A stretch of 14,968 bases of DNA from Deltaproteobacteria bacterium (GTDB taxonomy: Bacteria > Desulfobacterota > Desulfobacteria > Desulfobacterales > JAUVKB01). The notes under the pieces were generated by a model. That model was not told where the DNA came from. It did not search any database and was given only the letters and a program-made list of their open reading frames with translations. Positions within the stretch are counted from its first letter, which is position 1. Every line of letters starts with the position of its first letter. Shown here one piece after another: positions 7,518 through 14,764 of this stretch. The position numbers and the translations under genes are program-made. The stretch lies in contig JAUVKB010000030.1 of the NCBI GenBank assembly GCA_030596405.1, positions 1 through 14,968 on the forward strand. Direction: 5' to 3'.

Positions 7518-8759
7518 ATGGATTCTGCATTAATACCCGAAGGTGTCAAACGCTGCCCATTGTGGAAATTTGCCTTGGGGATTATTATAGTCGGTGTTGT
7601 CCTCCTGTGGGGCGTTTATGCCATGTTTCTCTGCTGGTTTAAGGGCCTTAACCAGACAAACATGAATGATGCATATGGTTTTGCTATTTGGATTTGGGCT
7701 GATCTTGCTGTTATTGCCCTGGGCGGCGGAGCTTTTTTTACCGGATTTTTAAGATATATTGTAGGAAAGGATGAACTTAAAAATATCATTAACTGCACTA
7801 TTGTGATCGGGTTTATTTGTTACAGTTCGGCCCTTTTGATCCTTGCAATAGATATCGGCCAACCGCTGAGAGGCTGGTTTATTTTCTGGCATGCCAACGT
7901 CCATTCCATGCTGACCGAGGTGGCATTTTGTCTTTCCTGTTACTTTGCCGTCTTGACCATCGAATATCTCCCGCTTATTCTTGAAAACCGGCAGACAGAC
8001 AAAATCCCTTTTTTTCACAATCTAAGTCACAACCTGCACGAAGTCATGGCTGTTTTTGCCGCAACCGGAGCTTTTTTGTCTTTTTTTCATCAAGGTTCTC
8101 TCGGAGGCGTTGCCGGCGTGCTTTTCGGACGTCCCTTTGCTTTTCGTGAAGGAGTCCTTATCTGGCCTTGGACCTTTTTTCTTTTTACATGGTCGGCTGC
8201 TGCATATGGCCCTTGCTTTAGCCTCCTTGTAACAAGAATTATTGAAAAGATAACAAAGAAACAGCTTGTCAAACAGAATGTAATCGAGCTCCTGGCAAAA
8301 ATTTCAGGCTGGATGATAGCGACTTACATTGTCGCAAAAATAATCGATACATGGTATTGGGCGGCGGTTACCGCTCCGTCCAATGGCTTTACTCTTTTAG
8401 ATTTTTATTCCGGCAATGCCCTGTACGGAATCTGGATACTCGTGCTTGAAATAGTTATCTGCGGCATAGTGCCGGCCTGTATCCTTATTACCGAAAAGGG
8501 CCGTAAAAATAAACTTGCCTTTACAACTGCTATCATATTGGGCGTGGTGGGTGTTTCCCTGAATCGCTGGGTCATGGTGCTTCAGGTTATGGCGGTCCCG
8601 GTTCTGCCCTTTGAATCCTGGAATTTGTACTATCCGAGCTGGCAGGAAGTTGCCACAACTGTCCTTCCTGTGGCATATGGTATTATTCTGATAATGATTT
8701 CATACCGTTATCTGCCGATTTTTCCTCAGGAAAAGGAATTGAATCCGATCGAATCATAA
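7518..8759 (+). CDS. qrcD: Menaquinone reductase integral membrane subunit QrcD (NrfD/PsrC family)
   Basis: QrcD is the menaquinone-binding membrane subunit that receives electrons from QrcC. I start at ATG 7518, with TGAGGAGT (7501-7508) as its ribosome site; an in-frame TTG at 7500 would fall beside that site. The 413 residues show ten hydrophobic segments, the NrfD/PsrC layout. Candidate polar residues for quinone or proton handling are the DIGQPLRGW loop, HANVHSMLTE and the NLHEVMAVFAATGAFLSFFHQ region, whose histidine-rich ends lie at the membrane boundary. The family includes ActC/ActF of alternative complex III and PsrC of polysulfide reductase; the four-gene order here fixes it as QrcD. 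A small membrane-protein gene follows after 21 bp. Confidence 0.95.
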   Translation: MDSALIPEGVKRCPLWKFALGIIIVGVVLLWGVYAMFLCWFKGLNQTNMNDAYGFAIWIWADLAVIALGGGAFFTGFLRYIVGKDELKNIINCTIVIGFICYSSALLILAIDIGQPLRGWFIFWHANVHSMLTEVAFCLSCYFAVLTIEYLPLILENRQTDKIPFFHNLSHNLHEVMAVFAATGAFLSFFHQGSLGGVAGVLFGRPFAFREGVLIWPWTFFLFTWSAAAYGPCFSLLVTRIIEKITKKQLVKQNVIELLAKISGWMIATYIVAKIIDTWYWAAVTAPSNGFTLLDFYSGNALYGIWILVLEIVICGIVPACILITEKGRKNKLAFTTAIILGVVGVSLNRWVMVLQVMAVPVLPFESWNLYYPSWQEVATTVLPVAYGIILIMISYRYLPIFPQEKELNPIES

Positions 8760-8780
8760 ACCTGTTTTAGGAGAATTATT

Positions 8781-8942
8781 ATGTTTCCGTTTAGTTTTGA
8801 ATGGATCTGGGACATGTCACATGTAGTTTTTATGGGCGGCCTCTGGTATGCTTTGAGCATTATAGGCCTTGGCTTGACGTATTGTATCCTCAAGGCTGCT
8901 GTAGATACGTCCCAGGGTAAAGGCGCCGGTCACCATCATTAG
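8781..8942 (+). CDS. 53-residue single-span membrane protein, possible Qrc accessory subunit
   Basis: ATG 8781 has TAGGAG (8768-8773) 7 bp upstream, and the frame runs to TAG 8940-8942. The N terminus is aromatic and amphipathic (MFPFSFEWIWDMSHVVFMGG). One membrane helix follows at about residues 16-38 (LWYALSIIGLGLTYCILKAA), and the protein ends in a short polar tail finishing GHHH. It lies 21 bp behind qrcD and before the terminator-like hairpin, so it is almost certainly in the qrc transcript. I do not recognise a named family. Small single-helix proteins of this size often stabilise respiratory complexes (CcoQ-type subunits are a general analogy only), and the terminal histidines could bind metal. 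That it belongs to Qrc is inference from position alone. Confidence 0.75.
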   Translation: MFPFSFEWIWDMSHVVFMGGLWYALSIIGLGLTYCILKAAVDTSQGKGAGHHH

Positions 8943-8984
8943 AAGAAAATTTATAAATCACCGAGACCTTCCTGCTATGATGAA

Positions 8985-9001
8985 GCCCCCTTGAAGGGGG
9001 C
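8985..9001 (+). terminator. GC-rich hairpin ending the qrc operon
   Basis: GCCCCCT (8985-8991) and AGGGGGC (8995-9001) form a perfect 7-bp GC-rich stem around TGA. The following GTTGCTGTT is only weakly T-rich. It sits between convergent gene blocks and could slow transcription from both sides. Confidence 0.6.
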
Positions 9002-9060
9002 GTTGCTGTTAAATCGTTAATATTTTTAAAACATTATTCCCGTTGTATCAAATGGTTAAC

Positions 9061-9091
9061 TTGGTCCGACCCAATTTCCCCGGACACCCAA
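9061..9091. repeat. Imperfect inverted repeat in the convergent intergenic region
   Basis: GTCCG (9064-9068) and CGGAC (9081-9085) flank a 12-nt spacer, and TTGG / CCAA extend the dyad imperfectly. It resembles a lone REP-type palindrome or transposon-end remnant, but no second copy is in the window and no transposase is present. Confidence 0.25.
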
Positions 9092-9104
9092 TCTCTTCTT
9101 TCGC

Positions 9105-9296
9105 TTACCTATCAAATAAATCCTTTAACAATTGTGTCAAGGCCTCGTGTTCTTTTTCTTCTTTTGCCAGTTGATTGAATAGCTTTTTGTATTCCGGATG
9201 CTCTATTTCATTGGAGAGATGTAAATAGAATTTGTGCATTTCTGTTTCAAGTCTCTGGAGCTGATTGAAATAATGGAGGAAATCGTCACCCGTAAT
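9105..9296 (-). CDS. Short half-ferritin / rubrerythrin-like protein or remnant; start uncertain
   Basis: Directly after the TGA of the sigma-54 regulator, the same frame stays open for 65 codons. It reads as a helix-turn-helix hairpin: FLHYFNQLQRLETEMHKFY, then LHLSNEIEHPEYKKLF, then NQLAKEEKEHEALTQLL. The spacing of a Glu before M-x-x-FY, the PEYKKLF turn and the EExxH-type EEKEH matches one half of a rubrerythrin-like ferritin fold, which could bind iron as a dimer. No good start codon exists: ATT 9296 would keep the whole domain, while the only ATG (9239) would cut off most of helix 1, and neither has a clear ribosome site. It may be a real small gene with a rare start, a gene that lost its 5' end, or an occasional readthrough extension of the regulator. 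Confidence 0.5.
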   Translation of the reverse strand: MTGDDFLHYFNQLQRLETEMHKFYLHLSNEIEHPEYKKLFNQLAKEEKEHEALTQLLKDLFDR

Positions 9297-9302
9297 AAAA
9301 AA

Positions 9303-10742
9303 TCACGCGGCAAAAGTTTTTATTTTAACCTTATATTTTTCAATTTTTGAAATAAGGGTTGGACGGGACAGACCCAGTAGTTTAGCGGCCTGGGAACGAT
9401 TTCCGCTGGTAAAATTAAGAGCCTCTCTGGTTATGGTGCTTGCCAGGCCATCTATTATTGAATCAAAAAGATTATCAGCGGAAGACAAGGTGATTTTTTT
9501 TCTGACCCACTGCTTAAAAATTTTTTCAAAATGATCATCATCTATTGTCTGCGTATCAGCCGCCTCATTATTTTTTTCATGCGTGGCACGCAGGATAATA
9601 CTCTTTTTCTCAAGGGGGCACCCCCGGCTGAAGATCAGGGCTTTTTGTATTGTATTTGCAAGCTCCCTTACATTGCCGGGCCAGGAATATTCGGAAAGAG
9701 CATTCCTGGCCTCATCAATAATACCCGGATACGGGATGTTCATCTCCCTGGAAAACCTTTCCATAAAATATTCTGTTAAAATCGGCAGGTCTTCTTTTCT
9801 GTCCCTTAATGGAGGAAGGTGAAGGCTGACCACATTGAGCCTGTAATAGAGGTCTTTTCTGAAATTTCCTTTGGAAACAGCTTCTTCAAGGTTACGGTTT
9901 GTTGCAGCGAGTATCCTTACATCAACGGGAACAGGCTTGCGTCCTCCTAAACGCTCAATGCTTTTTTCCTGCAAGAGGCGCAAAATTTTTGCCTGGATAT
10001 TAAAAGGCATATCTCCTATTTCATCAAGAAATATAGTGCCTTTATTGGCCTGCTCGATTTTTCCGATTCTGCGGTTTACTGCTCCGGTGAATGCGCCTTT
10101 TTCATAACCAAAAAGTTCGCTCTCAAGGAGCGTTTCCGGTATAGCCACACAGTTAATTACAAGAAAAGGCCTGTTGTTTCTTAAACTGTGCTGATAAAGA
10201 GCCTTTGCGACAAGCTCTTTGCCTGTGCCTGATTCGCCCCGTATTAAAACTGTTGCATCTGTTGGTGCTACACGGCCTATGGATTTATATACTTCCTGCA
10301 TCGGCTGACTTTTACCCACAAGTGCATCCTTTGAAGCGTTTTCAGGGGAAGCATTGAGCTGGACATTGGAGTGCATGAAACTTCCGGCTTGAAGCGCTTT
10401 TTCGATCAAATTAAGTATGTCGGGGATTTCAAAAGGCTTTAATACATAATCAAAAGCTCCTGATTTTGTAGCTTCAATTGCAGTATCGGTTGTGCCGTGT
10501 GCCGTCATTATTATTACAGGGAGTTTTGGATCGGTTTTATGCATGATTTTAAATGCTTCAATACCGTTCATGCCGGGCATCCGCACGTCCATAATAACCA
10601 GATCAGGCGTGTCCTGTTCCACAGACCAGATTCCCGCTTCAGCCGTGGAAGCTGTTTGCAGGGTGTGGCCTTCACCTGCCAAAATTTTTGTGAAGCTTTT
10701 GCGCAACTGCGGATCATCATCTACGATTAAAATTTTTGCCAT
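9303..10742 (-). CDS. Sigma-54-dependent response regulator (NtrC family)
   Basis: This enhancer-binding activator couples ATP hydrolysis to opening of sigma-54 promoters. The 479 residues hold a receiver (1-120) with acidic pocket Asp8-10, phospho-acceptor Asp52, Thr80 and Lys102. The AAA+ domain (about 142-375) has Walker A GESGTGKE (169-176), the sigma-54 contact loop GAFTGA (216-221) and Walker B GTIFLDEIGD (235-244). A Fis-type helix-turn-helix lies at the C terminus (GNRSQAAKLLGLSR). All catalytic motifs are intact, so it should be active. GAGGAA precedes ATG 10742, and the partner kinase gene ends only 12 bp upstream, so the two are co-transcribed. The nearest sigma-54 promoter is the one at 12456, making the divergent signalling operon a plausible target. 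Confidence 0.95.
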   Translation of the reverse strand: MAKILIVDDDPQLRKSFTKILAGEGHTLQTASTAEAGIWSVEQDTPDLVIMDVRMPGMNGIEAFKIMHKTDPKLPVIIMTAHGTTDTAIEATKSGAFDYVLKPFEIPDILNLIEKALQAGSFMHSNVQLNASPENASKDALVGKSQPMQEVYKSIGRVAPTDATVLIRGESGTGKELVAKALYQHSLRNNRPFLVINCVAIPETLLESELFGYEKGAFTGAVNRRIGKIEQANKGTIFLDEIGDMPFNIQAKILRLLQEKSIERLGGRKPVPVDVRILAATNRNLEEAVSKGNFRKDLYYRLNVVSLHLPPLRDRKEDLPILTEYFMERFSREMNIPYPGIIDEARNALSEYSWPGNVRELANTIQKALIFSRGCPLEKKSIILRATHEKNNEAADTQTIDDDHFEKIFKQWVRKKITLSSADNLFDSIIDGLASTITREALNFTSGNRSQAAKLLGLSRPTLISKIEKYKVKIKTFAA

Positions 10743-10754
10743 TTACTTTATTCC

Positions 10755-12224
10755 TCAAAAAGGCAGTTGGAGAATAAATGTTGTCCCTTTATTTTTTTCA
10801 GATTCAAAGATAATTTTCCCGCCGTGTTCATCTATAACTCGTTTTGCAATGCTTAGCCCGAGCCCGGAACCATCTTCCTTGGAGCTGAAAAATGGTTGAA
10901 AAATTTTTTCCTGCATTGATTCGGAAATTCCGGGCCCGCTGTCATGGATGCTTATTTGTGCAGCTTGCCCTGATGAATACTGTGAAGAATCAAAAGGCAC
11001 AATTTTTTCTTCAATCAAAATTGTGCCTTTTTCACCCATTGCTTCGCATGCATTTAATAATATATTTACCATAACTTCTTTTAACTGTTCAGCATCTGCA
11101 GAAATTGCAGGAAGCATCTTGTCCCTTTTAACCTTAACATCTGTTTTATATGATTCGAATCTGTGTTTTAAAAGCTTCAGAGTCATATCCACAATTTCCG
11201 AAGGGCTTATCAGGTGAAACTGCATCGTTGGAGGTCTTGCAAATTCAAGAAAATTTCTTAGAAGCGTATCAATATATCTGATTTCTTCTGATATGACATC
11301 CAGATCGTCCATTTGTGTGTGATTTAAATTTAAGCTTCTTTCAAGGCTAAAAAGACGCATTTTTACAGAGGTGAGCGGGTTTCTCACACTATGGGCCATG
11401 CCTGCTGCCAGCTTTCCGGCTTGAGCCAGCTTTTCAGAGTGTATCAGGCTTTCTCTGCTTTCTTCAAGTTTGACATGAGTATCATTTATATTTTTTACGA
11501 GAGAATTAACCCGTTTTGAAAGCACCTTTATTTCGTTAGCCTCGGGCGCTGAACTTTTTTCCATATCAGACTTTAAAGCCAGTTTTCTGATCGGTTCCAG
11601 GATCTGTTTATAAAGGATAAAAGACAAAAGAAAGATAAGTATTACAACGGCAGGCATGGCGCACCATGCAATTATTGTAACTAATTTTGCCGATTTTTTA
11701 TAACTGTTGCGGGTTTTTATTATACTGTTTTCCTGAATAAGCTTAAATTCGTCGCAAAGGTCATAAATGGAAATAAACTGTTTTCTGACCTCCCAGTGCT
11801 GTTTTGCCCCTGCTTCTTTTTTATCCTCTTTATACATCTTTATTACTTTATCACGCTCAAAAATATAACGGATATAACGGAATTCAATATCATTTAGAAT
11901 AGAACGCGCTTTGTCGGTATCGGTATAGGCCCGGGCATTTTTCAGCCAAAAAAGAAATTTTTGGTTATACTCGTCAAGCTGGTTTAACCATCTGGGAGCA
12001 TCGGTAAGAAAAAAATAGGTTGTCAGACCTTTTTGTAAAACAAGGGCATTTTCAAGTTTTTGTGTGGACAAAAGAGCAGTTACATTGCGGTCAACCATGG
12101 AAGTGTAGAGTTTCTGGGTTCTGTAGGTATACAATATTGTTGCCAGGGAGCCGGAAATATTGATTATGGCAAGCACAGTGATAAGCAGAAAAATTCGTGT
12201 GCGAAGATTAAAACCGGGTATCAT
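10755..12224 (-). CDS. Membrane sensor histidine kinase with periplasmic helical domain
   Basis: This is the probable partner of the sigma-54 regulator that follows 12 bp downstream. The 489 residues show membrane segments at about 11-33 and 182-204. They enclose a ~145-residue periplasmic region that looks wholly helical, like a four-helix-bundle sensor; the signal is unknown. After a HAMP-like linker (ILEPIRKLALKSD) comes the dimerisation/phospho-acceptor helix with His278 (GMAHSVRNPLTS). The ATPase domain follows, with N box VMVNILLNACEAM, G1 box HDSGPGIS, F box QPFFSSKEDGS and G2 box GLGLSIAKRV. All catalytic motifs are complete. AGAGAG precedes the start. The gene is divergent from the receiver/kinase operon beginning at 12505, across a 280-bp regulatory region. 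Confidence 0.93.
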   Translation of the reverse strand: MIPGFNLRTRIFLLITVLAIINISGSLATILYTYRTQKLYTSMVDRNVTALLSTQKLENALVLQKGLTTYFFLTDAPRWLNQLDEYNQKFLFWLKNARAYTDTDKARSILNDIEFRYIRYIFERDKVIKMYKEDKKEAGAKQHWEVRKQFISIYDLCDEFKLIQENSIIKTRNSYKKSAKLVTIIAWCAMPAVVILIFLLSFILYKQILEPIRKLALKSDMEKSSAPEANEIKVLSKRVNSLVKNINDTHVKLEESRESLIHSEKLAQAGKLAAGMAHSVRNPLTSVKMRLFSLERSLNLNHTQMDDLDVISEEIRYIDTLLRNFLEFARPPTMQFHLISPSEIVDMTLKLLKHRFESYKTDVKVKRDKMLPAISADAEQLKEVMVNILLNACEAMGEKGTILIEEKIVPFDSSQYSSGQAAQISIHDSGPGISESMQEKIFQPFFSSKEDGSGLGLSIAKRVIDEHGGKIIFESEKNKGTTFILQLPF

Positions 12225-12283
12225 ACAAAACTCTCTTTTTTGATTTAGCCTGAAATGTATGTATTCAATTCCTGTAAACTATA

Positions 12284-12310
12284 ATTATATTATAATTTTT
12301 TGATTTTCAA
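12284..12310 (-). promoter_or_regulatory. Candidate promoter for the leftward kinase/regulator operon
   Basis: On the minus strand, TTGAAA (12310-12305) is followed after 15 bp by TATAAT (12289-12284), in a very AT-rich stretch; TAATTA at 17 bp is an alternative -10. It lies about 60 bp before the kinase start. Confidence 0.35.
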
Positions 12311-12351
12311 AGCAAATGGTTTGATGAAGCTTGATTTTACATTCTGTAAAA
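12307..12351. promoter_or_regulatory. Two dyads, candidate activator-binding sites upstream of the sigma-54 promoter
   Basis: TTTTACA (12335-12341) and TGTAAAA (12345-12351) form a perfect 17-bp palindrome around TTC. TCAAA (12307-12311) and TTTGA (12320-12324) form a second dyad with an 8-bp centre. They lie 105-150 bp before the -24 element, the usual range for an enhancer used by NtrC-type activators. Binding by the divergently encoded regulator is inference. Confidence 0.45.
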
Positions 12352-12455
12352 AAAATCGACACCACATTTAAAAGAAAATAGTGCAAAACAGGCATGAATA
12401 TAAATATTGAATTTAATTACAAGTGGTTGTAAAGAGTATTAAGGGGGGCTTTTTA

Positions 12456-12470
12456 TGGCACGGACCTTGC
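12456..12470 (+). promoter_or_regulatory. Sigma-54 (-24/-12) promoter
   Basis: TGGCACGGACCTTGC matches the sigma-54 consensus (TGGCAC, five bases, TTGC) exactly. GG at 12457-12458 and GC at 12469-12470 are separated by the required 10 bp. Transcription should start near 12481, leaving a leader of about 24 nt before the receiver gene, with a ribosome site around AAAGGTCAGGA. Confidence 0.85.
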
Positions 12471-12504
12471 GATTTAGTTTTGCTAAACATGATAAAGGTC
12501 AGGA

Positions 12505-12888
12505 ATGAAAAAAGAATGGACAATATTAATAGCTGACAGAAATCCGAATGTTCGCGGGCTGCTTAAGCGTGAACTGGAAAAGGAAGGGTATCTGATTAAA
12601 ATGGCAAGAAACGGTCGTGAAGTTTTGGAGTGGGCTTATCATCATAAATTTGTGGATCTTTTGATCCTTGATCCTGATCTTCCCGGTGTCGAAGAACTTT
12701 CGCTTATACAAAAACTAAAAGATAGAATCCCGGCTTTGCCCACAGTAATTCATGCGCTGCAATCAGACGATTCACAACTTTCCGGTGTTTCCGATTCTGT
12801 TGTATTTGTGGAAAAAAGCGGAACCAGTATAGAATATGTGAAACAGGTTGTCGCGGATATAGTGTGCAAATCGATTCAGAATGTATAA
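12505..12888 (+). CDS. Stand-alone receiver-domain protein, partly degenerate
   Basis: These 127 residues form a single receiver fold with no output domain. Asp11 is present but the second pocket acid is Arg (IADRNPNVR). The phospho-acceptor Asp56 (LLILDPDLP) is kept. The usual Thr/Ser of strand 4 appears replaced by Ala (TVIHALQS), and Lys104 (FVEKSGTS) aligns with the conserved Lys. The protein could therefore be phosphorylated poorly, or act as a phosphate sink or a docking partner. It is the first gene behind the sigma-54 promoter, and a sensor kinase gene follows 57 bp later, so it is probably part of that kinase's phosphorelay. The tiny frame 12455-12508 overlaps its ATG through an ATGA. 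Confidence 0.85.
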   Translation: MKKEWTILIADRNPNVRGLLKRELEKEGYLIKMARNGREVLEWAYHHKFVDLLILDPDLPGVEELSLIQKLKDRIPALPTVIHALQSDDSQLSGVSDSVVFVEKSGTSIEYVKQVVADIVCKSIQNV

Positions 12889-12945
12889 AAAATAAAACTG
12901 TAGCTGTAAATAAAATGTTTTTTCCGAGCAATTAAGGATGCATAA

Positions 12946-14679
12946 ATGCCTAAATATAAAGGATTGCAAAACGGTTATTACAAAATGATAACCAGAAAAA
13001 TGAGAACCATAATAATCACAGTTTCAATAACTCCCATGATTGTGGCAAGTCTGATTATTCTTGATCATTTTAACAAATCATACCATGAGAAAGTTAACGC
13101 CCACCTTGGGGAACTCGTACAAAAGCATAAACAGAATATAGACGGGTTTTTAAAAGAAAAACTAAGCAATATTAAATTTTTTGCAAAAATGTCGAGTATT
13201 GAAGAGCTCAAAGATGAAGCATTCATGCAGGAAAGTCTGCTGAAACTTCAACAGGAGTATGATAATGTTTTTGTGGACTTGGGCTTAATCAACGGCAAGG
13301 GGGTACAGGTGACATATGCCGGGCCTTTTCAGTTAAAAGACGCGCAATATTCCGATGCCGAATGGTTTAAAAAGGCTATTGAAAATCGGTATTATATCAG
13401 CGATGTTTTTCTTGGTTTGCGAGATTTGCCGCATTTTATTATTACGGTAAAGCAAAACAGCGGAACTCAGAATTGGATATTGAGGGCGACAATAGATTTT
13501 GTGGCTTTTAATTCTCTGGTTGAAAATCTGCGGATAGGTAAAACAGGATTTGCATATATACTTAACAAGGAAGGACAATTCCAGACAAAAGCCCCTTTTG
13601 ATGTAGCAGCAGATAAAAAACGGAATGTGAAATTATTAAAGAAAGGAAAAGAGACAAAAAGCGGGGTACACATAATTGAAAAGAGAGATGAGAGTTCAGG
13701 GAAAAAAATGATTTACGTTGCATCCTTTCTAAAAGATGATGATTGGCTGATGGTGTGTCAGCAGGATTATGCGGATGCTTTTTTAAGTCTTAGCATCGCC
13801 CGGAAAATAGCGCTCATGATTTTTGTTATAGGCAGCTTTTGTATTATTTCCATGGCATTCATATTATCCAGGAGAATGGTTAACCGTATTGTCAGAGCCG
13901 ACAGTGAAAAGGAGATGATGAATCAGCAGGTAATAGAAGCCGGAAAACTAGCTTCCGTGGGCGAACTGGCAGCAGGTATAGCCCATGAAATTAATAACCC
14001 TGTGGCCATAATGGTTGAAGAGGCCGGATGGATGGAAGATCTGCTGGAAGAGGAAGAACTGCGGGAATGCGAAAACCTTGAGGAATTTGAAAGGTCGTTA
14101 AAGCAGATTAAAACGCAGGGTAAACGCTGCAAAAATATTACCTATAAACTGCTCTCTTTTGCAAGAAAAACGGATTCAAGGATAGACGATGTCCAGATTA
14201 ATGATGTTATTAACGATGTTGTAAGTTTGTCGGCACAAAGAGCAAAATACGGCAATGTGCTTTTTAATACTGAACTTGATGAAAACTTGCCGCTGCTTTC
14301 CATCTCACAGTCGGAAATGCAGCAGGTATTTCTTAATTTTTTTAATAATGCTCTTGATGCCATGGAGAAAATAGGCGGAGAAATAAATATAGCCAGTAGA
14401 GTTGATAATAACAATGTTATTATTGAGATTAAGGATAACGGCCCAGGGATACCAAAAGCGAATCTTGCCAGAATTTTTGACCCGTTTTTTACAACCAAGT
14501 CTGTGGGCAAAGGCACGGGGCTGGGCTTGTCTATCTGCTATGGCATAATAAAGAAAATGGGTGGGGATATTAAAGCGCAAAGTTTAGTCGATGTTGGAAC
14601 AACATTTATTATTAGTATGCCGTTTAATGAAAAAAAGAAGGAAAAAGCGGATTCATTGCCCGATAATATTGCCAGATAA
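12946..14679 (+). CDS. Cache-type membrane sensor histidine kinase
   Basis: This 577-residue kinase has membrane helices at about 21-40 and 287-308. The ~245-residue periplasmic region between them looks like a double Cache domain, which typically senses small molecules; the landmarks are YSDAEWFKKAIENRYYISDVF and the later GKTGFAYILNKEGQ stretch. Little linker separates the second helix from the kinase core and no clear HAMP is seen. The core has His347 (GIAHEINNP), an acidic insert (LLEEEELRECENLEE), N box VFLNFFNNALDAM, G1 KDNGPGIPK, F box DPFFTTKSVGKG and G2 GTGLGLSICYGI. ATG 12946 follows AAGGA by 7 bp. It is co-directional with the receiver gene upstream and the response regulator downstream, forming a likely phosphorelay operon. 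Its 3' end enters a repeat cluster. Confidence 0.94.
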   Translation: MPKYKGLQNGYYKMITRKMRTIIITVSITPMIVASLIILDHFNKSYHEKVNAHLGELVQKHKQNIDGFLKEKLSNIKFFAKMSSIEELKDEAFMQESLLKLQQEYDNVFVDLGLINGKGVQVTYAGPFQLKDAQYSDAEWFKKAIENRYYISDVFLGLRDLPHFIITVKQNSGTQNWILRATIDFVAFNSLVENLRIGKTGFAYILNKEGQFQTKAPFDVAADKKRNVKLLKKGKETKSGVHIIEKRDESSGKKMIYVASFLKDDDWLMVCQQDYADAFLSLSIARKIALMIFVIGSFCIISMAFILSRRMVNRIVRADSEKEMMNQQVIEAGKLASVGELAAGIAHEINNPVAIMVEEAGWMEDLLEEEELRECENLEEFERSLKQIKTQGKRCKNITYKLLSFARKTDSRIDDVQINDVINDVVSLSAQRAKYGNVLFNTELDENLPLLSISQSEMQQVFLNFFNNALDAMEKIGGEINIASRVDNNNVIIEIKDNGPGIPKANLARIFDPFFTTKSVGKGTGLGLSICYGIIKKMGGDIKAQSLVDVGTTFIISMPFNEKKKEKADSLPDNIAR

Positions 14680-14721
14680 TATTGATACCCGGTAATATTG
14701 ATAGATAATATCGGTACCGGG
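14662..14721 (+). repeat. Four 10-bp repeats ending in a hairpin, across the kinase stop codon
   Basis: GATAATATTG occurs at 14662-14671 and 14675-14684, GGTAATATTG at 14691-14700 and GATAATATCG at 14704-14713. CCCGGTA (14688-14694) is exactly complementary to TACCGGG (14715-14721), and ATATT with AATAT extends the stem inward past a 3-nt bulge. The first copies code for the last kinase residues and include its TAA. No T run follows, so it is not a typical terminator. Confidence 0.6.
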
Positions 14722-14764
14722 ATATAAAAATTGTGCGGGGATAAAATAATATAAGGAGCTTTTT

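Noticed and set aside
9303..9305. Selenocysteine reading of the TGA between the regulator and the half-ferritin frame
   Set aside because: The regulator has a normal end just after its helix-turn-helix, no selenocysteine insertion hairpin was recognised, and no known selenoprotein has this fusion.
14142..14516. 124-codon minus-strand frame inside the Cache kinase gene
   Set aside because: The plus-strand frame has all kinase boxes; the opposite frame shows no domain.
14662..14721. CRISPR-like array
   Set aside because: The units are only 10 bp with 3-6 bp between them, far too short for CRISPR repeats and spacers.
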